Source: Armatimonadia bacterium
GTDB lineage: Bacteria; Armatimonadota; Zipacnadia; Zipacnadales; JABUFB01
DNA: 64,000 nt
NCBI GenBank assembly: GCA_039679385.1
Contig: JBDKVB010000128.1
Span: 1-64,000 of the forward strand
Direction of reading: 5' to 3'
Below the pieces are notes generated by a model, which ran no database searches, was not told the DNA's origin, and saw only the letters and a program-made list of their open reading frames with translations. Position numbers and translations under genes: made by a program. Shown in pieces: positions 8,708 through 18,309 of the stretch (positions are counted from its first letter, which is position 1; every line of letters begins with the position of its first letter).

Positions 8708-9868
8708 ATGACTTCCGATGCTTCCGCCACGAGCCCCAGGACCCTCACGGGTCTCGATGTTCTTGAGCGCGATGGCTGCAGCGCCCTCTCCGGAGCCCGC
8801 GTCGCACTCATCACGAACCCGACCGCCGTCACCCGCAGTCGCCGCCACCTCCTCGATGTGCTGATCGAGGGCGGCGTGAACCTCGTGGCCCTCTTCGGCC
8901 CCGAGCATGGGATCCGCGCCGACCATGATGAGACCTTCCGGGTCACCTCCAGCGTCGACGAGGCCACCGGGCTGACGGTCCACAGCCTCTTCTCCGACAT
9001 CACCCGACCCACGGCCGACATGCTGCGCGATGTCGATGTCCTGCTCTTCGACATCGCCGATGTGGGTGTCCGCTACTACACCTACACCACGACCATGGCT
9101 TACTGCATGGAGGAGGCTGCAGTACACGGGCTGCGCTTCATGGTCCTCGACCGTCCGAATCCCATCACCGCCACCCGTGTCGAGGGACCGGTGCTCGATC
9201 CTCCCTTCCGGGGTCTGGCTGCGCACCACAGGGTTCCGACCCGGCACGGTCTGACGGCTGGCGAGTTGGCCCGGTTCGCGAACCACGAGTACGGCATCGG
9301 CTGCGACCTTGAGATTGTGCGTTGTGAGAACTGGCAGCGCGACCAGTGGTTCGACGAGACCGGTCTGCCCTGGGTCAACCCCTCACCCAACCTGCGCAAC
9401 CTCAACCAGTGCCTCCTCTACACGGTCTGCGCCGGGATTGAGTTCTCGCAGATTGCCGTCGGGCGTGGCACGGACAGCCCCTTCGAGGTCTTCGGCGCAC
9501 CCTACATCGACGGAGTTGAGCTATCAGCCCGCCTCAACGACCTCACCGATTGGCCGCTGCGCTTCGTCCCAATCGAGTTCACGCCTCGCTCGCACCGGTT
9601 TGAGGGTGAGCGCTGTGGCGGCTGCTTCCTGTTCACCACTGACCGCGAGAAGCTCCGGCCCGTGGAGGCCAACCTCCGGATTGCCTGTGAACTGGAGGCC
9701 CTCTACCCGTCGCAACTCGACGCGCGACGCAGTGAGCGCCTTCTCGGCGGCCCGGCCATCGCCGAAGCGATCGCGCAGGGAAGCTCTGCCGACCAGATCA
9801 TCGCCTCCTACCAGGAGGGCCTTGCCGACTACGAAGCCAGGCGCCCTCAGTATCTTCTCTACGCCTAA
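8708..9868 (+). CDS. NamZ-like (DUF1343) exo-beta-N-acetylmuramidase family protein
   Basis: This 386-residue protein carries the DUF1343 hallmarks: ARVALITNPTAV, the signature LFGPEHGIR, and LLFDIADVGVRYYTYTTTM. Later come VLDRPNPI and VGRGTDSPFEVFGAPYIDG. Characterised members such as NamZ remove terminal N-acetylmuramic acid from cell-wall fragments, so a role in peptidoglycan turnover or scavenging is likely. No signal peptide is visible, unlike many homologs, so it may act in the cytoplasm on imported fragments. AGGAGG lies directly upstream of the ATG at the proper distance. A convergent hairpin terminator follows. Family assignment is strong; the reaction is taken from the family. Confidence 0.88.
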   Translation: MTSDASATSPRTLTGLDVLERDGCSALSGARVALITNPTAVTRSRRHLLDVLIEGGVNLVALFGPEHGIRADHDETFRVTSSVDEATGLTVHSLFSDITRPTADMLRDVDVLLFDIADVGVRYYTYTTTMAYCMEEAAVHGLRFMVLDRPNPITATRVEGPVLDPPFRGLAAHHRVPTRHGLTAGELARFANHEYGIGCDLEIVRCENWQRDQWFDETGLPWVNPSPNLRNLNQCLLYTVCAGIEFSQIAVGRGTDSPFEVFGAPYIDGVELSARLNDLTDWPLRFVPIEFTPRSHRFEGERCGGCFLFTTDREKLRPVEANLRIACELEALYPSQLDARRSERLLGGPAIAEAIAQGSSADQIIASYQEGLADYEARRPQYLLYA

Positions 9869-9901
9869 CGGGTGCCTGTGTTCGGCCATGTCCAGAATCG
9901 A

Positions 9902-9933
9902 CGAACCCGCCGCGATGGTGCGCGGCGGGTTCG
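9902..9933. terminator. Convergent hairpin between opposing genes
   Basis: A perfect 13-bp stem (9902-9914 with 9921-9933, loop ATGGTG) lies between the NamZ-like gene and the opposing lipoprotein gene. No long T run flanks it, so efficiency is uncertain, but its position suits both strands. Confidence 0.6.
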
Positions 9934-9997
9934 CTACTTCGTGAGCTCTACCCGGGCGGCCAGGTGTCTGGCTCCTGGCCCGGAGGTCTCATACCGT

Positions 9998-10939
9998 CTA
10001 GAACGGTGGCGGCGGCGGCCCGCTTCCGGTAGGCGTCATGTACACATCGCCGAGGGCGTTGGCGCCCATGACTACCGTGATCGCGCTAGTCAGATTGTCG
10101 TAGTTCGTCGCGGTTGCCGTCAGTGTCTGCGTCCCCACCGGTACGTTCGTGATCGTGAAGCTGCCATCAGACAGCGAGGTTGCCGAGAGCGTGCCGATGG
10201 CCACCGTGGCGCCGGCGATCGCCGCGCTCGTGGTGAGGTTCTTCAGTCGCCCTGTCACAGTACCGACCGGAGTCGGCGTTGCCATTACCGGGCCGACCCA
10301 CGCCGTCATCTGCGTGCCGTTCGTCGCTCGAATTCGGTAGTTGTAGGTCGTGCCCATTGCTGCGGTGCTGTCTGTGTAGGTCGTCTGTCCTACCAACGTG
10401 GTGACCAGGGCCACCCAGCTTCCGCCCGAGGCCTGTCGCTGGATCTCAAAGGGGGTCAGACTGTCCGAGGCGTTGGTGTCGGTCCAGGCCAGCGAGACCG
10501 AGCTGCTCGTGAGGGCAGTCACCCGGAAGTTGCTCGGTGCCGATGGCGGCGTCAGCGTACCTGAAGTCGTGACCGAGACCGGTCCGGCCCAGGACGAGGC
10601 GCTGGAGGTCCCGACCGCACGAACCTGGTACTCGTAGGTCGAGGCCGCGTTCAGCCCCGGGTCCGTGTAGGTGCTGACGTTGGCGCCCAGAGTGGCCACC
10701 GTGGCCCAGTCCACCGTCAGGGGAGAGGTCTGGCGGCGCTGCACTTCGTACGCAACCTCACTGCCCGCCCGGTCGACCCACGTGAGCGTCACGGAGGTGT
10801 TCGTGTGACCGGAGGAAACGAAGTTAGTGGGCGCCGCTACCGTCGTCGTGTCGCCTCCGCCACCTCCCCCGCAACCCACAAGCACAAAGACACCTGCAAG
10901 GCAAAGAACGATCGCGCTATCGCGCACAAGCCTGAACAT
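9998..10939 (-). CDS. Fibronectin type III lipoprotein with carboxypeptidase-regulatory-like domain
   Basis: The 313-residue product has a signal with lipobox VFVLVGC and a poly-glycine linker. Two fibronectin type III domains follow: PTNFVSSGHTNTSVTLTWVD to AGPVSVTT, and PSNFRVTALTSSSVSLAW to VGPVMATP. Next comes a carboxypeptidase-regulatory-like beta module (VTGRLKNLTTSAAIAGATVA, then SDGSFTITNVPVG) and a proline-rich tail ending in PPPPPF. Such proteins are structural or adhesive surface lipoproteins with no catalytic centre. GAGGAG lies just upstream of the ATG. It is divergent from the lectin-like gene at 11193 and no partner genes are apparent. Confidence 0.85.
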   Translation of the reverse strand: MFRLVRDSAIVLCLAGVFVLVGCGGGGGGDTTTVAAPTNFVSSGHTNTSVTLTWVDRAGSEVAYEVQRRQTSPLTVDWATVATLGANVSTYTDPGLNAASTYEYQVRAVGTSSASSWAGPVSVTTSGTLTPPSAPSNFRVTALTSSSVSLAWTDTNASDSLTPFEIQRQASGGSWVALVTTLVGQTTYTDSTAAMGTTYNYRIRATNGTQMTAWVGPVMATPTPVGTVTGRLKNLTTSAAIAGATVAIGTLSATSLSDGSFTITNVPVGTQTLTATATNYDNLTSAITVVMGANALGDVYMTPTGSGPPPPPF

Positions 10940-11192
10940 TGGCCGCTCCTCTTACCCTTATCGATAATGGCAAAGTCGCTGGTCTGCCACGTGTGCTACA
11001 CGAGGAAACGCCCGGCGTGCTGCTCCGGTCCTAGACGGGCATTGTACCCGTTGCTGTCGCCGCTTGGCAACCGCCCCGGGGTCGCCTTGTTTGACGGTTC
11101 CCGTCTCACCTAGGTTCCACGCAGGTCCAATCCGTTACCATGGCGAATCCACCTCCGTTGCGTCTTCAGGATCCGCGCAGGAGCAGGCTCCA

Positions 11193-11957
11193 ATGGCAGG
11201 GCTGCCACTACCTTCGCTCACGCTTGTGGTGCTGCTGGTATGGCTACCAGTAGCCTCGCCGGCCGTGGAGGCAGGACCCGTGGTCAGCACCCCGGTGGTC
11301 TTCCAGGAAGACTTCTCCCACGGCATGCAGAACTGGTGGGCCGAAGGTGGCGTCCGTGTGTGGGTGCAGGACGAGCGTCTTCACGTCAACGCCGATCCGA
11401 CCCCCGAGGAGGCCGACAAGCCGGCGGTCTGTACCGTGTGGTGCAAGCAGCCCTTCTCCGGAGATGTGCGCGTCGAGTTCGATGCTCATGTTGTCTCCTC
11501 CAGCACGAACACGAACAACATCAACCTGTTCCTGCACTACTCAGACCCTTCCGGCAAGGCGCTCTACGAAACCCGCAACCTGCGCTCGACGGCTGACTAC
11601 AAGCTCTACCACGTGCTCAGCGGCAACATCCTGACCTTCCTGAACGATACCGACACAAAGCCCACACCGCCGGCCGATCAACAAAAGGCGCGGGTCCGTC
11701 TACGCCACTGCCCGGGCTTTGAGCTGCTCGGCCAGGCCTACACCTACCATTGCCGCCAGGGCGTCACCTACCATGTAGCCCTGGTCAGACAGGGCACGCG
11801 TCTGGCCTGCTACGTCGACGGCAACCTGCTGCTCGAGGCGCAGGACCCAAAGCCGCCATCCAGTGGCCTTCTCGGTCTACGCACCTTCCGCACCTATCTG
11901 TGGTGGGACAACATCAAGGTAACAGCTCTCTCAGGTGCCGAAACGCAGACCCGCTAG
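11193..11957 (+). CDS. Secreted lectin-like (LamG/DUF1961-like) protein
   Basis: From the ATG at 11193 (CAGGAG about ten bases upstream) the protein has 254 residues. It starts with a hydrophobic signal, LTLVVLLVWLPVASPAVEAG. The mature domain has the pattern of concanavalin-like jelly rolls: VFQEDFSHGMQNWWAEGG, FSGDVRVEFDAHVVSS, NINLFLHYSDPSG, and a closing LLGLRTFRTYLWWDNIKV. This arrangement is common in DUF1961/DUF6250-type sugar-binding modules. No catalytic residues are identified, so binding of a polysaccharide or glycan is an inference. The upstream in-frame extension lacks a signal and is rejected. The TPR gene begins about 100 bases downstream, possibly in the same transcript. Confidence 0.75.
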   Translation: MAGLPLPSLTLVVLLVWLPVASPAVEAGPVVSTPVVFQEDFSHGMQNWWAEGGVRVWVQDERLHVNADPTPEEADKPAVCTVWCKQPFSGDVRVEFDAHVVSSSTNTNNINLFLHYSDPSGKALYETRNLRSTADYKLYHVLSGNILTFLNDTDTKPTPPADQQKARVRLRHCPGFELLGQAYTYHCRQGVTYHVALVRQGTRLACYVDGNLLLEAQDPKPPSSGLLGLRTFRTYLWWDNIKVTALSGAETQTR

Positions 11958-12060
11958 GCCGCCGCACCGTCAGCACCCAGCCACTTGTTGCCCAGATATC
12001 TTCGGCCTCTCCAGCGCCCCGGGGACCGCTCATCACTGCCCGGGTCAGGGAATCTCCTTC

Positions 12061-13359
12061 ATGGAACCGGATGGGCTTTTCTCACAGGAACCCAAGTCAT
12101 CCTCAACCCAGACCTCACGCGACGGGACGCCTCTGCGCAGGCGGCTCCGCAACTGGTGGAGTCTCGCTCGCGTTGAGCTCGGGCTGCGGCGGCTGCCGGA
12201 GGGTACGCGAGCCGACTACGTTGCTCCCGTTGCCACCCGGGCTGCGGAGGAGGACGACCCCGAAGCGGTACGGCGCATGCTTCCCTATGCGTTGTCGGGC
12301 CTCGGCTTTGCGGTGCTGGCGGCCCTGATCTTCTGGGTCTACGGCCTGCTAACCGCGCAGCCAACTCCAGGGGCCGCCACCTCTGCCCAGGAGTACGTCC
12401 TGCGGTCCCTGGACCGCGTCGCCGCCGGTGATCTCGCAGGTGCCCAGACGCTGCGCGACGAGGCCCATCACAGGTTCCCGCGCACACTCCAGATCTACCT
12501 GCTCGACGGCTATCTGCTGTCAGCCGACCGCCGGGCGGGTCCCGCCCAGGCCAAAGACCTGCTTGAGAAGATGAACGCCGGCCGCGCCAACCTCAGCCAA
12601 CTGGTCACCCTTGCCGGCTACGGCCTGTCGGTCGGGCAGACCGACACCGCGCTGAAGGCCCTTGAGACTGCAGTCAAATGCTCTCCTCGCAGCAGCGAAC
12701 TGGGCCTGGTGCGGGCCTCTGCCTACCTCATCGCAGGCAAGACACAGGAAGCCCTGGACGAAGCGAACCGTCTCGAAGAGCTCATGGGCCCTTCGGCGCC
12801 ACCCTATGATGTGCGTGGACGAGCCTACATGCAGATGGGACGTCCCGACCTGGCTCGCCCTCAACTCGCCGCCGCTGTGGAGTACTCACCCAGCACTGCC
12901 CATCTGCGTCTGGCGCTCGCCGATGCCCTGACCCAGTTGGGCGACACCACGGGCGCCCTGACCCAGATCAACGACGTCCTCAGCTACTACCCAGACAGTG
13001 CCGACGCCTACGTTGGAATGGCGATCCTGAAGGACAAGCACGGCTCCACAGATGACGCCGAGAAGGCCCTGCGCGAGGCGCTCAAGATCAACCCGAACCA
13101 CGTCAAGGCTCTGAACAACCTCGCCTACCTCCTCGCCGTCACCAGGAGCCGGCCGGCTGACGCCTTGCCCTTCGCCGAGCGGGCCGCCAGGCTTGCTCCC
13201 AACGTCCCCCAGGTCCTCGACACTCTAGGCTATGCCTACAGCCTTCTGGGCCGCAACAAGGAAGCACTGCCGCTGCTCGAGAAGGCGGCTGCCTCGCTTC
13301 CTGATAACCCCGACGTGCAGAACCATCTGTCACGCACCCGAGCCGCTCTCAATCACTAG
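12061..13359 (+). CDS. Membrane-anchored tetratricopeptide repeat protein
   Basis: The 432-residue protein starts at the ATG at 12061 after AGGGAAT; the longer frame overlaps the previous gene. A charged cytoplasmic N-terminus of about 77 residues precedes a single membrane span, LSGLGFAVLAALIFWVYGLL. The rest consists of tandem 34-residue helical repeats. Examples are LVTLAGYGLSVGQTDTALKA, DVRGRAYMQMGRPDLARPQL, VGMAILKDKHGSTDDAEKAL and LDTLGYAYSLLGRNKEALPL. TPR arrays act as protein-binding scaffolds, here on the outer face of the membrane if the N-terminus stays inside. Partners are unknown. It may assist assembly of exported complexes, but nothing next to it shows which. Confidence 0.85.
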   Translation: MEPDGLFSQEPKSSSTQTSRDGTPLRRRLRNWWSLARVELGLRRLPEGTRADYVAPVATRAAEEDDPEAVRRMLPYALSGLGFAVLAALIFWVYGLLTAQPTPGAATSAQEYVLRSLDRVAAGDLAGAQTLRDEAHHRFPRTLQIYLLDGYLLSADRRAGPAQAKDLLEKMNAGRANLSQLVTLAGYGLSVGQTDTALKALETAVKCSPRSSELGLVRASAYLIAGKTQEALDEANRLEELMGPSAPPYDVRGRAYMQMGRPDLARPQLAAAVEYSPSTAHLRLALADALTQLGDTTGALTQINDVLSYYPDSADAYVGMAILKDKHGSTDDAEKALREALKINPNHVKALNNLAYLLAVTRSRPADALPFAERAARLAPNVPQVLDTLGYAYSLLGRNKEALPLLEKAAASLPDNPDVQNHLSRTRAALNH

Positions 13360-13494
13360 GTGCGGCGGTTCCCTCAGCCCAGTCTCCAGTCTCTCGGCAG
13401 AACCACAAGAGGAAGTCGGGTGTCCCGCTGGAAATAGTGTCCCTGTAGACCCCTTGGCCGCGAGATCCTGTCTCCAGGAGGCGATTGCATCACC

Positions 13495-14487
13495 ATGTCA
13501 CCCGATTTCGCCCCAGACCGCTATGATACGATGCCCTATCGCCGTTGCGGATGCAGCGGACTGAAGCTCCCGGCACTGTCACTGGGGTTGTGGCAGGCCC
13601 TCGGTGAGCCGGGCAAGGAGGACCTTTGCCGCGAGACCGTCCACTATGCCTTCGACCACGGTGTGACCCACTTCGACCTCGCCAACAACTACGGGCCACC
13701 GCCGGGCAACAGTGAGCGCATCATGAGCAAGATCCTCTGCCACATGCCGCGCGACGAGGTGATCATCTCCACCAAGGCCGGGTATACGATGTGGGAGGGT
13801 CCCTACGGTGACTGGGGCTCCAAGAAGTACCTCGTCGCCAGCCTCGATCAGTCCCTGAAGCGTATGGGCCTGGAGTACGTGGACATCTTCTACCACCACC
13901 GGCCTGATCCCGAGACGCCGCTGGAGGAGACGCTTGGGGCCCTCGACCTGATCGTCCGCCAGGGCAAGGCGCTCTACGTCGGCGTCAGCAACTATCCGGG
14001 CGATCGCTTCTGCGATGCCGTCGACACGGTTCGGGCCCATGACTGGGCTCCGCTCACAATCCACCAGCCTCGCTACAACCTTCTGCAGCGTGGCATCGAG
14101 ACGAACCTGCTGCCCTACAGCACTCGTCTGGGCACGGGTGTCATCGCCTTTGGCCCGCTGGGTGGCGGCGTCCTCACAGACCGCTATCTCAAGGGACTGC
14201 CGCCGGACTCGCGCTGGGGGAAGAGGGGAGACGAAGGCCACCGGTGGTGGGAAGACCAGAAGGACAAGGGCGTGTGGGACAAGGTCGAGGCCCTGACGCA
14301 GATCGCCGACGAGCGCGGACAGACCCTGGCCCAGATGGCTCTCGCCTGGGTTCTGCGCCTTCCCGGAGTCACCAGCGCCCTTATCGGGGCTTCTTCCGTC
14401 GAGCAAGTTCGCCAGGACCTCAAGGCCCTCGACAACCTCGACTTCAGCTCCGAGGAGCGAGCGCGAATCGACGCCTTGACGCAGTAG
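13495..14487 (+). CDS. Aldo/keto reductase (YghZ/Kv-beta type)
   Basis: This 330-residue NAD(P)H-dependent oxidoreductase has the complete aldo/keto reductase tetrad: D61 and Y66 in THFDLANNYGPPPG, K94 in IISTKAGY, and H134 in DIFYHHRPD. The long loop before GSKKYLVASLDQSLKRMGLE and the SVEQVRQDLKAL tail are typical of the YghZ branch, whose E. coli member reduces L-glyceraldehyde 3-phosphate and methylglyoxal. The physiological substrate here is not determinable. GGAGG precedes the ATG by about 13 bases, slightly long; the internal ATG at 13531 (MPYRRCG) is the alternative start and coincides with the usual family N-terminus. Confidence 0.9.
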   Translation: MSPDFAPDRYDTMPYRRCGCSGLKLPALSLGLWQALGEPGKEDLCRETVHYAFDHGVTHFDLANNYGPPPGNSERIMSKILCHMPRDEVIISTKAGYTMWEGPYGDWGSKKYLVASLDQSLKRMGLEYVDIFYHHRPDPETPLEETLGALDLIVRQGKALYVGVSNYPGDRFCDAVDTVRAHDWAPLTIHQPRYNLLQRGIETNLLPYSTRLGTGVIAFGPLGGGVLTDRYLKGLPPDSRWGKRGDEGHRWWEDQKDKGVWDKVEALTQIADERGQTLAQMALAWVLRLPGVTSALIGASSVEQVRQDLKALDNLDFSSEERARIDALTQ

Positions 14488-14582
14488 CGGGGCTCCCGCG
14501 AAACCGACCACAGCTTGACGCACCGAGGCCAGTGGGGCATCATGGCTCTCGGTTTTGGACCCTGAGTGCGGAGGTTGCCTAC

Positions 14583-16679
14583 GTGTTGCCTGGAACCGCG
14601 AACCGAGCCTTCCTGCTTTGTGCTGCCCTGCTTTGCACGACCTTTCTGATCACGCTGCCAACCTCCGGGGCCATCGCTGCCTCGGGTTCGGTGGCACGGG
14701 TCGTCACCACCGACCTGTGCGTCTACGGTGGCACACCGGCCGGAGTCATGGCGGCCGTACAGATGCGTCGCATGGGTCATACGGCGGTGATCGCCGAGCC
14801 CGGTAAGCACCTCGGCGGCATGTCCTCTGGAGGCCTGGGAGCTACCGACATCGGCAATGCCGACGCTATCGGGGGAATCTCGCGCGAGTTCTACAACCGC
14901 GTGGCCGACTACTACGCCACGGTCTACGGCAAGGATTCTGCGCAGTTCAAGGCCTGTCACGGCGGCTTCCGTTTCGAGCCCCACATCGCAGAGAGGTTCT
15001 TCAACCAGTTCGTGGCAGAATCCCAGGTGCCGGTCTACTACAACCAGCGCCTGCAGGAGGTCCGCACCCGCAGCCGCATCCATGAGATCCGCATGGAGGA
15101 CGGCACCGTCTACCGCGCCCGCATGTACGTCGATGCGACCTACGAAGGCGACCTCATGGCCATGGCGGGCGTGTCCTTCACCATCGGGCGCGAGGGCAAC
15201 TGGAAGTACGAGGAGACCCTCAACGGGGTGCAGTTCGGCCGCGGCTCTCACAACTTCCGAGTGCCCATCGATCCCTTCCGCAAGCCTGGTGATCCTGCCG
15301 GCGGCCTGCTCAAGGGAATCTCCCCGAATGACCCCGGCGTGCAGAACGAGGGCGACGACCGTGTCCAGGCCTACAACTTCCGCATGTGCCTGACCAAGGA
15401 TCCCGTGCTGCGTGTGCCCTTCCCGAAGCCCAGAGGCTATGACCCGGAGCGCTACACGATCCTGGCGCGCTATATCGAGGCCGGCGTCTGGGATGCCCTG
15501 AACTCGAGCATCCCCATGCCCAATGCCAAGACCGACACCAACAACTGCGGCGCGTTCTCCACCGACAACATCGGCATGAACTACGAGTGGCCCGCGGCCG
15601 ACTGGAAGACGCGAGAGCGGATCTTCCAGGAGCATCTCACCTACCAGCAGGGCCTGATGTGGTTCCTCTGCCACGACCAGCGAGTCACCAAGGATATCCG
15701 CGATGCGGTCAACCAGTGGGGCCTGTGTCGCGACGAGTTCACCGACAATGGCGGATGGTCACCACAGCTATACGTCCGTGAAGGCCGCCGCATGGTGTCC
15801 GACTACGTCATGACTGAACACAACTGTCGCGGTGCCGCCAAGCCGCTTGACTCGATCGGTCTGGCCGCGTATACAATGGACTCCCATCATACCCAGCGCG
15901 TGGTCAAGGACGGGCGAGTGGTGAACGAAGGGGATGTCCAGGTCGGTGGGTTCCCACCCTACCCGATCTCCTATCGCGCGATCGTCCCCCGCTTCTCCGA
16001 GTGCCGCAACTTGTTCGTTCCGGTCTGTCTGTCCTCGTCTCACATCGCTTACGGGTCGATCCGGATGGAGCCGGTGTTCATGGTTGTCGGCCAGTCCGCC
16101 GGGACGGCAGCAGCCCTGGCCCTGGAGGGCGACGTCTGGATCCAGCGCGTCGATATGAGCCGGTTGCAGGCCCGGCTCCGCGCCGATAGCCAGGTTCTGG
16201 CGTGGACCAGGGTCGCAGCCCCCGCGCCGGTTTTCGAGGCCCCGGCGATCGCCGCCTCTTCGCTGAAGGGAGTGGCTCTGGACGACCGCGACGGAGTGAA
16301 GCAGGGACAGTGGACCTCCTCGAACATGGCCGCGAGTCGTCGCCTGGGCGTCGGCTACCTTCACGACGGCGACATCAACAAGGGCTCCTGCTCCATCAGC
16401 TACACGCCTGATATCCCCACCGAGGGTGAGTATGAGATCCTCGTGCTCGGGCCGCCGCATGCGAACCGTGCGACCAACGTGCCCGTCACGATCAGGGTTG
16501 AGGGGCGTCCCGACGTAACCGTCCACATCAGCCAGAAGATCGACACCACCGAAGGCTTCTTCTCTGTGGGCAAGTTCAGCCTGCCGGCAGGGAAGGCCAC
16601 TACTGTGACTATCTCCAACCGCGACACCGACGGTTTCGTCGTTGCCGACGGCATCCAATTCCTTCCGGTCGGTCGCTGA
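14583..16679 (+). CDS. Secreted FAD-dependent oxidoreductase with C-terminal golvesin-like domain
   Basis: The GTG at 14583 has GGAGG eight bases upstream and gives 698 residues starting with an export signal (FLLCAALLCTTFLITLPTSG). A dinucleotide-binding motif follows, DLCVYGGTPAGVMAAVQMRR with GGMSSGGLG, as in the FAD-dependent Pfam12831 group; the typical late box SAGTAAALAL is also present. After about residue 560 a beta module (GYLHDGDINKGSCSISYTPD, ending VADGIQFLPV) matches the golvesin or xanthan-lyase-like C-terminal domain often attached to these enzymes. Homologs are frequent in polysaccharide-degrading bacteria, with unknown substrates. The upstream in-frame region overlaps the aldo/keto reductase gene and is rejected as coding. 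Confidence 0.88.
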   Translation: MLPGTANRAFLLCAALLCTTFLITLPTSGAIAASGSVARVVTTDLCVYGGTPAGVMAAVQMRRMGHTAVIAEPGKHLGGMSSGGLGATDIGNADAIGGISREFYNRVADYYATVYGKDSAQFKACHGGFRFEPHIAERFFNQFVAESQVPVYYNQRLQEVRTRSRIHEIRMEDGTVYRARMYVDATYEGDLMAMAGVSFTIGREGNWKYEETLNGVQFGRGSHNFRVPIDPFRKPGDPAGGLLKGISPNDPGVQNEGDDRVQAYNFRMCLTKDPVLRVPFPKPRGYDPERYTILARYIEAGVWDALNSSIPMPNAKTDTNNCGAFSTDNIGMNYEWPAADWKTRERIFQEHLTYQQGLMWFLCHDQRVTKDIRDAVNQWGLCRDEFTDNGGWSPQLYVREGRRMVSDYVMTEHNCRGAAKPLDSIGLAAYTMDSHHTQRVVKDGRVVNEGDVQVGGFPPYPISYRAIVPRFSECRNLFVPVCLSSSHIAYGSIRMEPVFMVVGQSAGTAAALALEGDVWIQRVDMSRLQARLRADSQVLAWTRVAAPAPVFEAPAIAASSLKGVALDDRDGVKQGQWTSSNMAASRRLGVGYLHDGDINKGSCSISYTPDIPTEGEYEILVLGPPHANRATNVPVTIRVEGRPDVTVHISQKIDTTEGFFSVGKFSLPAGKATTVTISNRDTDGFVVADGIQFLPVGR

Positions 16680-16725
16680 CCCTCAGGGCACCGCCAACCA
16701 GGATACGCGTTCAAAGGTGTGCATC

Positions 16726-17781
16726 GTGAATACCGTACAGGCCCCTGAAGTCGAAGTTCAGACGCCGCCCAGTCCCGCTCCCACCGAGAAGCCCGCTGCC
16801 CCCAAGTCAATCTGGCCCGGCCTCCTACTCGCGGTGCTCATCGCCGCGCCCTCAGCCTGGCTGGGCAGCACGGCCCTCAAGCTCATCGGCGGCCCGGTGA
16901 TAGCCATCATCCTCGGCATCCTCATCAACAACGTGGTGAAGGTTCCGGCCTCGGCTCGTCCAGGCATTGCCTTCTGCAGCAAGAAGATCCTCCAGGGCGC
17001 CATCATCGTTCTTGGTGGCAGCCTCAGCCTCAGGCAGGTCTGGGAGACCGGCCGCAGTTCGCTGACGGTCATGCTCCTCAGCCTCTCGGCAGCCCTTGTC
17101 GCCGCCTTCGTGATCGGCCGCTTGCTGAAGGTTAGCAGCAACCTCATCAGCCTGGTCGGTGTCGGGACCGGCATCTGCGGCGGATCGGCCATCGCGGCCG
17201 TCGCGCCCATCATCAAGGCCGACGACGACGAGATCGCCTTCTCCATCTCCACCGTCTTCATGTTCAACGTCATCGCCGTCCTCATCTTCCCGCTCATCGG
17301 GCACGCCCTGGCGATGAACGACAACAGCTTCGGCCTCTGGTCCGGGACTGCCATCAACGACACCTCCTCCGTCGTGGCGGCCAGCTACTCCTTCAGCAAG
17401 GAGGCCGGCGACATCGCTACGGTCACCAAGCTCGCACGCACCACAATGATCGTCCCGATCTCTCTGGCCTTCGCTCTGCTGGTCTCACGTCGCCGCGGTC
17501 AGGGCAGCTACAGCCTGCGGAAGGTCTTCCCGTGGTTCGTTCTGGGCTTCCTGGTGGCTTCGGTGGTGAACACGCTCGGAATCCTGGGCCCGCACTTCCC
17601 CCCCCTTGCGGGGGAGGCAGGTAAGCTCATGATCGTTCTTGCGCTGGCGGGAGTGGGGTTGGGTGCTGACCTGAGGAAGATGATCCAGATTGGGCCGCGC
17701 CCAATCCTCATGGGGTTGCTTGTGTGGGTCGTCGTGGCCCTCTCGAGCCTGGGGGCACAAAGCCTCACCGGGCAACTATAG
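16726..17781 (+). CDS. YeiH/UPF0324 family membrane transporter
   Basis: The 351-residue protein begins at the GTG at 16726, eight bases after AAAGG; GTG at 16717 is the alternative. About ten membrane segments are visible, with the family signatures GGPVIAIILGILINN, LVGVGTGICGGSAIAAVAPI and NDTSSVVAASYS. YeiH relatives are annotated as putative sulfate or anion exporters. A link with sulfatase activity encoded near 59-62 kb is attractive but only an inference. The proline-rich N-terminal 30 residues are not conserved-looking. A perfect 13-bp hairpin follows, separating it from the convergent cold-shock gene. Confidence 0.85.
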   Translation: MNTVQAPEVEVQTPPSPAPTEKPAAPKSIWPGLLLAVLIAAPSAWLGSTALKLIGGPVIAIILGILINNVVKVPASARPGIAFCSKKILQGAIIVLGGSLSLRQVWETGRSSLTVMLLSLSAALVAAFVIGRLLKVSSNLISLVGVGTGICGGSAIAAVAPIIKADDDEIAFSISTVFMFNVIAVLIFPLIGHALAMNDNSFGLWSGTAINDTSSVVAASYSFSKEAGDIATVTKLARTTMIVPISLAFALLVSRRRGQGSYSLRKVFPWFVLGFLVASVVNTLGILGPHFPPLAGEAGKLMIVLALAGVGLGADLRKMIQIGPRPILMGLLVWVVVALSSLGAQSLTGQL

Positions 17782-17833
17782 GTCCTTGCAGCCGGGCCCT
17801 GTCCTGGGGTCCGGCTTAGCTGTATCCACGAAT

Positions 17834-17870
17834 CAATAACCCCCGCGACCTGAGTCAGCGGGGGTTATTG
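17834..17870. terminator. Convergent hairpin terminator
   Basis: CAATAACCCCCGC (17834-17846) pairs perfectly with GCGGGGGTTATTG (17858-17870) over 13 bp with an 11-nt loop. It lies between the transporter gene and the convergent cold-shock gene and could end both transcripts. Confidence 0.75.
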
Positions 17871-17888
17871 GTTGTCGATGAGGTTTGC

Positions 17889-18092
17889 TTACCCTACGAC
17901 GGTCACGTTTTCGGCGCGCGGACCTTTGGAGTCCGACACGACGTCAAACTCGACCTCGGCACCTTCGCGAAGACTGCGATAGCCCTCGCCAACGATAGCA
18001 GAGAAGTGCACGAAGACATCGGTGCCGTCCTCGGCAGCGATGAAACCGTAACCCTTCTGGTCGTTGAACCACTTGACCTTGCCAATAGCCAT
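17889..18092 (-). CDS. csp: Cold-shock domain protein
   Basis: This is a 67-residue single-domain RNA- and single-strand DNA-binding chaperone. [20 protein letters not shown] contains the RNP1 motif KGYGFI, and DVFVHFSAI is RNP2, with the expected aromatic residues. The C-terminal [18 protein letters not shown] is standard for the family. The start at 18092 is set by a perfect AAGGAGGTG upstream; the longer frame reaching 18215 would be an unconserved extension. Paralogs are usually multiple and only some are cold-induced. The upstream leader appears long, as in regulated csp mRNAs. Confidence 0.95.
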   Translation of the reverse strand: MAIGKVKWFNDQKGYGFIAAEDGTDVFVHFSAIVGEGYRSLREGAEVEFDVVSDSKGPRAENVTVVG

Positions 18093-18266
18093 GGTAGAAG
18101 CGCACCTCCTTTTTCCAGTGTTGGCTAGTCGTTCACCTGCAGCCAGGACTGGAATGGTGCGCCTGTCCAGCGAGACAGCAAGATGGAACTTAAGCCCATT
18201 TTCCCTCCGGGCCACCTACGTGGGGCGGAGCGAGACAACGGTACCATAAGGCCCCCTCCGAGTCAA
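18093..18266 (-). promoter_or_regulatory. Long csp leader with weak candidate promoter
   Basis: On the minus strand TTGACT (18261-18266) and TACCGT (18238-18243) lie 17 bp apart; the -10 match is poor. Transcription from there would give a leader of about 140 bases containing short complementary segments such as CCAC/GTGG. Long leaders are a known feature of cold-regulated csp genes. With the archease promoter below, this accounts for the 354-base gap between the two genes. Confidence 0.4.
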
Positions 18267-18309
18267 TCCTTTTTTTGTTCGTGTTGCCGATTGGGTGCGG
18301 AATGGGGTC